Assembly (NCBI GenBank): GCA_015485245.1
Contig: WFTY01000166.1
Span: forward strand, 1 to 7,240
Reading direction: 5' to 3'
DNA length: 7,240 nucleotides
Source of the DNA: Anaerolineales bacterium
GTDB lineage: Bacteria > Chloroflexota > Anaerolineae > Anaerolineales > UBA11858
Under the pieces are notes generated by a model. The model worked only from the letters and a program-made list of their open reading frames with translations, had not been told where the DNA came from and searched no databases. Below, piece by piece: positions 1 to 5,139 of this stretch; positions within the stretch are counted from its first letter, which is position 1; the number at the start of each line of letters is the position of its first letter. A program made the position numbers and the translations under genes.

Positions 1-261
1 CGCTGCGGCCAGGACGCGTTTCCGAGTTACCTCGGCGATGTGGATGGGCAGGCTGTCCACCAAGGAAAGCGCCTGACGCGTTTTCTCTTCACCCTGACGG
101 CGTTCCGCGATGTAGAGAAACTCCCCCAGGTTGACCAAACTCATACTGATTTCTATCTCGCCTCGCGCGGCAGCCTCGAACAACTCCCGTACCCGCGCTG
201 TGCCAGCCTCGTTTCGGAAGTACACCATCAGAGCAAACGTATCGAGTACAAGACGTTCCAT
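1..261 (-). CDS. PIN-domain (VapC-like) toxin ribonuclease, 3' end cut by the window edge
   Basis: The gene reads right to left and runs off the left edge, leaving 87 N-terminal residues. It begins MERLVLDTFALMVYFRNEAG: a short beta strand ending in Asp7, the first conserved acidic residue of PIN nucleases. The second acidic position is probably Glu47 in the VNLGEFLYI segment. The C-terminal acidic residues would lie outside the window; PIN toxins are usually about 125-140 residues. The start ATG follows the antitoxin TGA with one base between, so the two genes are almost certainly cotranscribed and translationally coupled. Family knowledge: VapC-type proteins are Mg-dependent ribonucleases that cleave tRNA, rRNA or mRNA in the cytoplasm and are inhibited by the cognate antitoxin. 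The family call is firm; the target RNA is unknown. Confidence 0.85.
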   Translation of the reverse strand, partial: MERLVLDTFALMVYFRNEAGTARVRELFEAAARGEIEISMSLVNLGEFLYIAERRQGEEKTRQALSLVDSLPIHIAEVTRKRVLAAA

Positions 262-262
262 A

Positions 263-532
263 TCACTGGCCCCCAAAACGCTGAATCTTCGCCTCTTCAC
301 GCTCGTACTCGCGTCGGCGCTCTTTCAGGAGTTCTTCGGTCAACGGCTCGTCGCTCCCATCTTGCAAGAAGCCTTGAGCCGCTTCAATCGGGTCATCGGG
401 CAGCGGTACCAGCGAGACCCCGCCGCCGTAATCCACAATGGCGACCTTCGTGCCGGGGTGCATCCCGTAGAGTTCTCGAATCTCGCGCGGAATAACAATC
501 CAACCCTTTTGGGATACGGTTGCTACTTTCAT
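263..532 (-). CDS. AbrB/MazE/SpoVT-type antitoxin, DNA-binding
   Basis: An 89-residue protein. Residues 1-45 form a swapped-hairpin AbrB domain: MKVATVSQKGWIVIPREIRE, then a GMHPGTKVAIVDYGGGVSLVPL strand region. The C-terminal half (about 46-89) is highly charged (EELLKERRREYEREEAK), as in antitoxin tails that are disordered until they wrap the toxin. An AAGGAG ribosome binding site sits 5 nt before the ATG. The next gene encodes a PIN-domain nuclease starting one base after this stop, which identifies the pair as a type II toxin-antitoxin module of the AbrB-VapC kind. Such antitoxins normally neutralise the toxin and repress their own promoter. A perfect inverted repeat overlaps the promoter here, consistent with that, though binding is inferred. 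Confidence 0.9.
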   Translation of the reverse strand: MKVATVSQKGWIVIPREIRELYGMHPGTKVAIVDYGGGVSLVPLPDDPIEAAQGFLQDGSDEPLTEELLKERRREYEREEAKIQRFGGQ

Positions 533-537
533 GTCTA

Positions 538-543
538 CTCCTT
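538..543 (-). promoter_or_regulatory. Ribosome binding site of the antitoxin gene
   Basis: AAGGAG on the minus strand, 5 nt before the antitoxin ATG at 532-530. It is close to a full Shine-Dalgarno match and supports this start codon. Confidence 0.8.
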
Positions 544-551
544 GCGGGTAT

Positions 552-578
552 GTTATACTATCGCAGTAGTAGTATAAC
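552..578. promoter_or_regulatory. Perfect 9-bp inverted repeat, probable antitoxin operator
   Basis: GTTATACTA (552-560) is repeated exactly in inverted form as TAGTATAAC (570-578) across a 9-nt spacer. The right arm contains the minus-strand -10 hexamer of the toxin-antitoxin operon, so a protein bound here would block that promoter. AbrB/MazE-type antitoxins bind as symmetric dimers to such sites, so autoregulation is the natural reading. Each arm also offers a TATACT or TATAAC hexamer in both directions, so the site may also set the level of lysK transcription. No binding is demonstrated. Confidence 0.6.
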
Positions 579-599
579 GCTGTTGGAATAATTAATCAA
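571..599 (-). promoter_or_regulatory. Sigma-70-type promoter of the antitoxin-toxin operon
   Basis: On the minus strand, TTGATT (599-594) and TATACT (576-571) are separated by exactly 17 nt. Transcription would start near 564, about 30 nt before the antitoxin ATG. The -35 box shares base 599 with the A of the lysK start codon. The match to the standard two-box consensus is good; the start point is inferred. Confidence 0.65.
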
Positions 600-1666
600 T
601 GGAACAAGACTTTACAACCCTGATAGAACTCGTCCGCCGCTACAGCCCCTCCGGGCAGGAAGCCCCGGCGGTGGATTACCTGGTGGGCCGCATGGCGGAA
701 CTGGGCTTCGCGCGCGCTTACGCCGACGAAGTTGGCAACGCCGTGGGGGTGATGGGCGACGGTCCGCGGCAGATTCTCCTGCTGGGGCACATTGACACCG
801 TGCCCGGCGAAATCCCCGTTCGTATAGAAGACGGGGTGCTGCATGGCCGCGGCAGCGTGGACGCCAAAGGCCCGCTGGCCGCCTTTGTGGACGCGGTCGC
901 CAAAGTCGGCCCAGCGGCGGGCTGGCAGTTCGTGGTCATTGGCGCGGTAGATGAGGAACGCGAGTCCATTGGGGCGCGGCACATCGTGAACCAATACCAA
1001 CCGGAATACGCCATCATCGGTGAACCAAACCACTGGGAGCGCGTCGCCCTGGGATACAAGGGCAGCGCCTGGGCCGAGGTGACCGTCACCTGCCCGCAGA
1101 CGCACACCGCCAGCGGCCAGCAGACCGCCGCCGAAGCCGCCGTGCAGTTCTGGCTGGCGGTCAGGGGCTATGCCGACGCCTACAACGCCGATAAACCCCG
1201 TGCCTTCGACCAACTGCTCCCCACCCTGCGCGGCGTCGAAAGCGGGGAAGATGGCTTCTCCCAATGGGCGCGGCTGCGCATCGGCTGCCGCCTGCCGGTG
1301 GAGGTGACGCCGGAGGATTGGTATGCTGCGCTCAAAAAGACTTCCGAAGTCTTCAAGACTTCGGAAGTCTCGGTGACATCTCTCGGCCACCCCATCCCCG
1401 CCTACCGCGCTGAAAAGAACGCCCCGCTGGTGCGCGCCTTCCTGGGAGCGATCCGCGCCGCGGGCGGCAGGCCAGGGTTTGTGGTCAAGACCGGCACGGC
1501 AGACCTGAACATCGTCGCACCGGCCTGGGGATGCCCGGCGGCGGTCTACGGCCCCGGCGACTCCAGCCTGGATCACACACCGGAGGAACACCTCTCGCTC
1601 GAAGATTATGACCACGCGGTGAACGTGCTCATCGCGGCGTTGCAACGCCTGACAACATCTGACTGA
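599..1666 (+). CDS. lysK: [LysW]-lysine hydrolase (LysK), M20-family metallopeptidase
   Basis: A 355-residue cytoplasmic zinc hydrolase. In the alpha-aminoadipate route carried on the LysW protein, LysK releases lysine from LysW in the last step; related enzymes may also release ornithine for arginine. Metal and catalytic motifs are all visible: GHIDT (His64, Asp66), GRGSVDAKGPL (Asp88), DEE (118-120), GEP (Glu142), KTGTADLN (297-304) and HTPEEH (His326). The phrasing GRGSVDAKGPLA and KTGTAD fits LysK better than ArgE or DapE. Length is normal for the family. Residues 247-257 (KTSEVFKTSEV) come from an in-frame palindromic repeat between the lid domain and the return to the catalytic domain. 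The start is preceded only by a weak GGAA at 585-588. No lysW or other lysine gene lies in the window. The gene converges on feoA with a 6-bp gap. Confidence 0.88.
   Translation: MEQDFTTLIELVRRYSPSGQEAPAVDYLVGRMAELGFARAYADEVGNAVGVMGDGPRQILLLGHIDTVPGEIPVRIEDGVLHGRGSVDAKGPLAAFVDAVAKVGPAAGWQFVVIGAVDEERESIGARHIVNQYQPEYAIIGEPNHWERVALGYKGSAWAEVTVTCPQTHTASGQQTAAEAAVQFWLAVRGYADAYNADKPRAFDQLLPTLRGVESGEDGFSQWARLRIGCRLPVEVTPEDWYAALKKTSEVFKTSEVSVTSLGHPIPAYRAEKNAPLVRAFLGAIRAAGGRPGFVVKTGTADLNIVAPAWGCPAAVYGPGDSSLDHTPEEHLSLEDYDHAVNVLIAALQRLTTSD
1338..1370. repeat. 33-bp palindromic repeat inside lysK, encoding KTSEVFKTSEV
   Basis: Arm 1 is AGACTTCCGAAGTCT (1338-1352) and arm 2 is AGACTTCGGAAGTCT (1356-1370), separated by TCA. 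The arms are exact reverse complements over 15 bp. Each arm is itself a palindrome apart from its centre base, so they are also direct repeats differing at one position. The length is 33 bp, a multiple of three, and the element is translated without a stop as two KTSEV units. This looks like a mobile or amplifying short palindromic element that has entered a tolerant surface loop, in the manner of Rickettsia palindromic elements. The mobility is inferred. Confidence 0.75.
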
Positions 1667-1672
1667 ACTCCG

Positions 1673-1996
1673 TCAGGATGCGGAAATTGTCTCTCCCGAT
1701 GATATCCCTCGAAACGGACCGACTTCAACCGCGGCGGCGATTCCTTCATCCACGGCAAACTGGCTGTACCCCACTTCAAAAATATACACCGGAAAGCGGC
1801 GCAACAGGCGGATGGTTACGCCCGGCAGTATGCCAAACGCCATCATCTTGCGCAGCAGGCGCTCGTCGGTGACGCGCAATGCCTGGATCACTCCACACTG
1901 ACCGATTTCCAATTGCTTCAAAGTGAGCACGGACGACACGGGAACATCCGCCCACACTTCCGCGATGGCTGATTTCTGGCGCGAGGGTATCTTCAT
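1673..1996 (-). CDS. feoA: FeoA, ferrous iron transport accessory protein
   Basis: A 107-residue cytoplasmic protein with the SH3-like FeoA fold at about residues 23-92. The segments LTLKQLEIGQCGVIQALRV, LRKMMAFGILPG and YSQFAVDEGIAAAVEV match the family: a loop-rich barrel with the GILPG turn and the Q-FA-D-exxA strand. FeoA binds the cytoplasmic side of FeoB and supports Fe(II) uptake. I chose the ATG at 1996-1994 because AAGGAG lies 8 nt upstream. An in-frame ATG at 2035 would add 13 residues but has no such site and overlaps the preceding gene more. The chosen ATG overlaps the previous stop as ATGA, so translation is probably coupled. About 20 extra residues lie before the barrel and about 15 after it. 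It is the last gene of the iron operon. Confidence 0.92.
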   Translation of the reverse strand: MKIPSRQKSAIAEVWADVPVSSVLTLKQLEIGQCGVIQALRVTDERLLRKMMAFGILPGVTIRLLRRFPVYIFEVGYSQFAVDEGIAAAVEVGPFRGISSGETISAS

Positions 1997-2202
1997 CGGA
2001 GCGACTCCTTTTCCGGATAGGAACGCAGTTGCCAACGACGGCGTATGCCCCGCGCCAGGCGCATCAGCGTGGCCTCCGGCGGCATCTCAAAACCACAGCG
2101 CGGGCAGCGCACCAGAGAGCAGTTCTTCGCCAGCGGGCAAACGGAACAGGCGGTTGCGCCTGGTTGAGGGGAGAACACGTGACCGCAAAATCCACATTTC
2201 AT
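1993..2202 (-). CDS. Small cysteine-rich (zinc-ribbon-like) protein of the feo operon
   Basis: A 69-residue protein with seven cysteines in its first 36 residues: CxxC at 3/6, CxxC at 19/22, Cys28, and CxxC at 33/36. A basic tail follows (LARGIRRRWQLRSYPEKESLR). The CSVCPLAKNC and LVRCPRCGFEMPPE segments recall a short protein I associate with feo operons in several phyla; I cannot name a family with certainty. It is not FeoC, having no winged-helix features, and it has no membrane segment unlike the FeoB-associated Cys-rich membrane protein. The start overlaps the feoB stop as TGATG and the stop overlaps the feoA start as ATGA, so it is embedded in the operon. Metal binding (zinc, iron or an iron-sulfur cluster) is inferred from cysteine spacing. 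A role in handling Fe(II) or in FeoB assembly is a guess. Confidence 0.8.
   Translation of the reverse strand: MKCGFCGHVFSPQPGATACSVCPLAKNCSLVRCPRCGFEMPPEATLMRLARGIRRRWQLRSYPEKESLR
2005..2010 (-). promoter_or_regulatory. Ribosome binding site that decides the feoA start
   Basis: AAGGAG on the minus strand, 8 nt before the ATG at 1996-1994 and inside the end of the cysteine-rich gene. It favours the 107-residue FeoA over the 120-residue reading. Confidence 0.75.
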
Positions 2203-4229
2203 CAGGACACCCCCAGCCAGCCGAGGAGACGGTGCAGCAGGCCGCCCACCAGCAAAGCGAAGGGAAAGATAAAAGCAACGATTCCCAGCGCTGTTTTGGC
2301 GCCGCGCTCCTTGACCATCACGGCCAGTTGCGCAATGCAGGGGATGAACAGCGTCATCGTCACCGTGGCGACCAGTAACTGCCCATCGCTGAACACGCCG
2401 CGCAGGTCATATAAACCGGCCGCGCCGTAATCGCGACGGAAAAAGCCAAACAAGAAGGCCGGCGCGGCGGCATCAGGTAGCCCCAGCCAGCGCATCACCG
2501 GCATCAACGCGTTGATAGCGACATCAAACAAGCCGGTCAGCCTCCCCAGCCAGATGATCACGCTCGCCAGCACAAACAGTGGTAAAACTTCTCGAAAATA
2601 CCACTCCATACGCGCCAGCGTCTTGACCAGCACATTCTTCGCGGTAGGATAGCGCAGAGGGGGCAGCTCCATATAAAATGTCGGGCGTTCTCCAGGCGTC
2701 ACCTGGGCTGCCAGATACCCCACCAGGAGAAACACCCCGGCCATGATCAGCGCCCAGGCTGCCAGCAACTGCGGCTTTCCGCTCATCAGTCCCAACATCA
2801 CCCCCAACTGCGCCGAACAAGGAATCGCCAACGCCAGCAGCAAGGTGCTGATCACCCGCTCGCGACGCGTCTCCAGCGTGCGGGCAACGATCGTCGCCAT
2901 GGTGTCGCAACCAAATCCCAGCACCATAGGGATCACGGCACGGCCACTCAGACCAATCTTCTTGAACAAACGATCAATCAGCATCGCCAGGCGCGGCAGG
3001 TAACCACTATCTTCGATGACAGAAAAAGCCAGGAAAAACGTACCCACCACAGGCAGGACAATCGCAAACGCGTAGCGCACCCCTAACGTAATGATGCCAT
3101 ATTCGCCCCCAATCAACTGCCGCACCGCCTCCCAGGGGAGCAACACCGCCAGCCAGTGATCCACCCAGGGATTGATATAGGCGCCAAAGAGCGTGTTTTC
3201 CAGAAAATCCACCAGCACTTGAGCGCCCAGCACGCCTACGAACTGGTAAACCAGGTATAGAGTCAGCAACAATATCGGCACACCGGTAAGCGGGCGCGTC
3301 ATCGCCGCGCCCAGCTGTTCAGCAAAGCCGTTGGGAGTCTCCTCCGGCAGCACCAACACAGCAGACAGGATGCGGCGGGTTGTATGGTGCAAAGCCAGCG
3401 CGACGAGCAATTCTGGCGGTTGCGCAAGGCGTGCCCGCTCCGCAGCAACCGCCTGGAGGGCATCCTTCGCCTCCGGCTCGCGCTCACCAACCAGCGCGGC
3501 GATATCATCATCTCTCTGGAGCAGCAGCAAAGCCATCGTCCAACGGCTGAGACGATATTTTCCCCGTAGCGCCCTTGCCACAGAAGTAATCGCCGCGCCG
3601 ATATACGGCGGGTAGTCAATGCTCACCTGCGCCGCAGCAGCGCCGCGCTCTACAGAGGTGCGCAGGATCGCCGCGATGGCCTGGCGGACCTGTTCAGCCC
3701 CCCGCCCGCGCGCCAGTGCCGTCGCCACTACCGGGATTCCCAGTGCGCCGCCCAGCGCGTCCGCGTCCACCTGCACCCCCAGACGCTCGGCCTCGTCCAT
3801 CAGGTTAAGCACCAACACTAGCGGCAGCCCGGCCTCGATCAACTGCAAGGTCATCGGCAACATGCGCTCGAGGTTTTTCGCATCAACGACGTGCACGACC
3901 ACATCAGGCTGTTCATCCAGCAAAATGCGGCGGGCGATGCGCTCCTCCGCGGTGATCGGCATCAGCCCGTACATGCCAGGCGTATCAATCACGACGACTT
4001 CCTTCCCGCCCAGTTTGCTGGTTCCGCGCGAGATTTCTACCGTGGTGCCTGGATAATTAGAAACCGTGACGTAAACCCCTGTCAGAAGATGAAACAGCAC
4101 GCTCTTGCCGACGTTGGGATTGCCGACGATCGCGATCGAGGGCAAATTCGCACTCGCTGCCTGCGCCGGGCCGTGGCAGGCAGCGCTACGCGCCGTTTTT
4201 GTGTGAGTCGCCACGCCCGTTGTGCCCAT
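2202..4229 (-). CDS. feoB: FeoB, ferrous iron transporter with N-terminal GTPase domain
   Basis: A 675-residue inner-membrane Fe(II) transporter. The cytoplasmic G domain carries G1 GNPNVGKS (36-43), the G2 threonine in YPGTTVE (59-65), G3 DTPG (82-85) and G4 NLMD (142-145); the helical spacer domain spans about 185-290. From about 310 to the end come the paired Gate segments and roughly eight to ten membrane helices. Cys441, Cys471 and Cys631 lie where FeoB pore cysteines are expected. The first gate reads GFGCDTMATIVARTLE where the E. coli type has GCNVP, so this is a divergent subclass. A 30-residue N-terminal extension containing CHG precedes the G domain. The ATG overlaps the regulator stop as TGATG and no better start is evident. 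Neighbours are a DtxR-type regulator upstream and FeoA downstream. Confidence 0.95.
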   Translation of the reverse strand: MGTTGVATHTKTARSAACHGPAQAASANLPSIAIVGNPNVGKSVLFHLLTGVYVTVSNYPGTTVEISRGTSKLGGKEVVVIDTPGMYGLMPITAEERIARRILLDEQPDVVVHVVDAKNLERMLPMTLQLIEAGLPLVLVLNLMDEAERLGVQVDADALGGALGIPVVATALARGRGAEQVRQAIAAILRTSVERGAAAAQVSIDYPPYIGAAITSVARALRGKYRLSRWTMALLLLQRDDDIAALVGEREPEAKDALQAVAAERARLAQPPELLVALALHHTTRRILSAVLVLPEETPNGFAEQLGAAMTRPLTGVPILLLTLYLVYQFVGVLGAQVLVDFLENTLFGAYINPWVDHWLAVLLPWEAVRQLIGGEYGIITLGVRYAFAIVLPVVGTFFLAFSVIEDSGYLPRLAMLIDRLFKKIGLSGRAVIPMVLGFGCDTMATIVARTLETRRERVISTLLLALAIPCSAQLGVMLGLMSGKPQLLAAWALIMAGVFLLVGYLAAQVTPGERPTFYMELPPLRYPTAKNVLVKTLARMEWYFREVLPLFVLASVIIWLGRLTGLFDVAINALMPVMRWLGLPDAAAPAFLFGFFRRDYGAAGLYDLRGVFSDGQLLVATVTMTLFIPCIAQLAVMVKERGAKTALGIVAFIFPFALLVGGLLHRLLGWLGVS

Positions 4230-4873
4230 CAGCGCGCACTTGTCACCGCAATTTGAGCCGCCAGATCGGCAATCAGAGTCACTCGCTGTCCTCCAGCTTG
4301 CAAGAGCAGGCTACCTTCAGCGCAAGCCAGCAGCGTAACCCGTGCTCCCCGATGCAACCCCTGCGCCTGCAAATAAACAGCGCTGGCAGCATCCATCACC
4401 ACGCTATCAATCTCCGCTGTCTCGCCCACGGCGAGGTCAAGCAGCGAGCGCCTTACCGCCTCCTGAACAGAAGGCAGGGTAGAAGAACCTTCCAGAAACG
4501 CGCTCAAACGCTCTCCCACATCTGCTGGTGTGATGTGCTCAAAGCGGCAGGCTAACAATGCAGCTTCAACGGGGGAAACGCCCAGTTGGTCTGTCAAGAA
4601 AACCTCCCACAAGCGCCGATAACGCAAAACCCGCTGCGCCCGCTGACGTCCCAGGGACAACAGCTCAACTCCTTTGTAGGGCTGGTAGCGCAACAGCCCC
4701 TCGTCACTCAGTTTGTGCACCATCTGGTTGACCGAAATCGTCTGAATGGCTAGCTCTTCCGCCAGGCGCGCTAGCGGAATCGGCTCCGGCTCGCCGGCAT
4801 CCACCAGGCGGGCAATCGTCACCAGATACATCTCCTCGCTCTCGCTCAACGACTCCTTTTTAGGGTCAACCAT
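4229..4873 (-). CDS. DtxR/IdeR-family iron-dependent repressor with C-terminal FeoA-like domain
   Basis: A 214-residue cytoplasmic regulator. Residues about 8-70 are a winged helix (SESEEMYLVTIARL; recognition helix near TISVNQMVHKLSDEGLL). About 75-145 form the metal-binding and dimerisation region, and about 150-214 an SH3/FeoA-like domain. Aligned by eye to Corynebacterium DtxR, the primary metal site is kept: Met15, Cys109, Glu112 and His113 for Met10, Cys102, Glu105 and His106. A cysteine there favours iron over manganese sensing. At the ancillary site Glu90 matches Glu83, but His79 and His98 are replaced by Arg86 and Ala105. I chose the ATG at 4873 because AAAGGTG lies 8 nt upstream. 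A longer reading from a TTG at 4942 would run through the promoter and operator. It is the first gene of the feo operon and likely represses it. Confidence 0.88.
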   Translation of the reverse strand: MVDPKKESLSESEEMYLVTIARLVDAGEPEPIPLARLAEELAIQTISVNQMVHKLSDEGLLRYQPYKGVELLSLGRQRAQRVLRYRRLWEVFLTDQLGVSPVEAALLACRFEHITPADVGERLSAFLEGSSTLPSVQEAVRRSLLDLAVGETAEIDSVVMDAASAVYLQAQGLHRGARVTLLACAEGSLLLQAGGQRVTLIADLAAQIAVTSAR

Positions 4874-4881
4874 AACAACGG

Positions 4882-4888
4882 CACCTTT
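4882..4888 (-). promoter_or_regulatory. Ribosome binding site that decides the repressor start
   Basis: AAAGGTG on the minus strand, 8 nt before the ATG at 4873-4871. It supports the 214-residue protein over the upstream TTG start. Confidence 0.7.
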
Positions 4889-4889
4889 G

Positions 4890-4911
4890 ATCTTATGGCT
4901 TACCCTAAGAT
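4890..4911. promoter_or_regulatory. DtxR-like operator of the feo operon
   Basis: A 22-bp interrupted palindrome. Its outer arms ATCTTA (4890-4895) and TAAGAT (4906-4911) are perfect inverted repeats, and inner GG and CC pairs at symmetric positions continue the symmetry. On the minus strand the core reads TTAGGGTAAGCCATAA, close to the TTAGG-N-CCTAA layout of DtxR/IdeR boxes. It overlaps the -10 box and the expected start point of the feo promoter. With a DtxR-family gene directly downstream, negative autoregulation by metal-loaded repressor is the likely mechanism. Binding is inferred. Confidence 0.65.
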
Positions 4912-4935
4912 ACCCCTCCAGCAGGCTCCGAGCAA
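4907..4935 (-). promoter_or_regulatory. Sigma-70-type promoter of the dtxR-feoB-cys-feoA operon
   Basis: On the minus strand TTGCTC (4935-4930) and TATCTT (4912-4907) are separated by exactly 17 nt. The start point would be near 4900, about 27 nt before the repressor ATG. The -10 box lies within the DtxR-like palindrome. It is the only well-spaced pair I found upstream of the operon. Confidence 0.65.
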
Positions 4936-5064
4936 TGGACAAACATCCTCACCAGAGAGACATTTATCCCTTTTACGTCCTTTGTTGTCGCGACCGGGCA
5001 GCAGATCAAGAGGTCTCTCATCGAAAACTTAGAATCCTCGCTGGAGTGCAATTTCGGCATAGGG

Positions 5065-5070
5065 TATAAT
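5065..5070 (+). promoter_or_regulatory. Possible -10 box for the DsbA-like gene
   Basis: A perfect TATAAT hexamer 69 nt before the DsbA-like start codon. The base positions for a -35 box (about 5042-5047, TGGAGT) match poorly, so the promoter is weak, activator-dependent or misidentified. The rest of the divergent region between the repressor start and this gene (about 4936-5139) shows no ORF or RNA gene that I can support. Confidence 0.4.
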
Positions 5071-5129
5071 GACCGCCTACACGCCACGACCGGCTGGCAA
5101 CTGGCGCAGCTGGTCAGGAATGCCAAAGC

Positions 5130-5134
5130 AGGAG
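5130..5134 (+). promoter_or_regulatory. Ribosome binding site of the DsbA-like gene
   Basis: AGGAG, 5 nt before the ATG at 5140. It supports this start over the in-frame ATG at 5158. Confidence 0.75.
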
Positions 5135-5139
5135 ATCTC

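Noticed and set aside
596..1645. A long minus-strand open frame opposite lysK
   Set aside because: It is the complement of lysK in a GC-rich gene, has low-complexity Arg/Gly/Ala/His composition and no recognisable domain, whereas lysK carries all M20 motifs.
1659..1676. CTGAC/GTCAG hairpin as a bidirectional terminator between lysK and feoA
   Set aside because: Only 5 bp with an 8-nt loop and no T-run on either side.
4874..4942. Extending the DtxR-family repressor to an upstream TTG start
   Set aside because: The extension would make the promoter -10 box and the palindrome coding, adds nothing that matches the family, and the ATG at 4873 has a good ribosome binding site.
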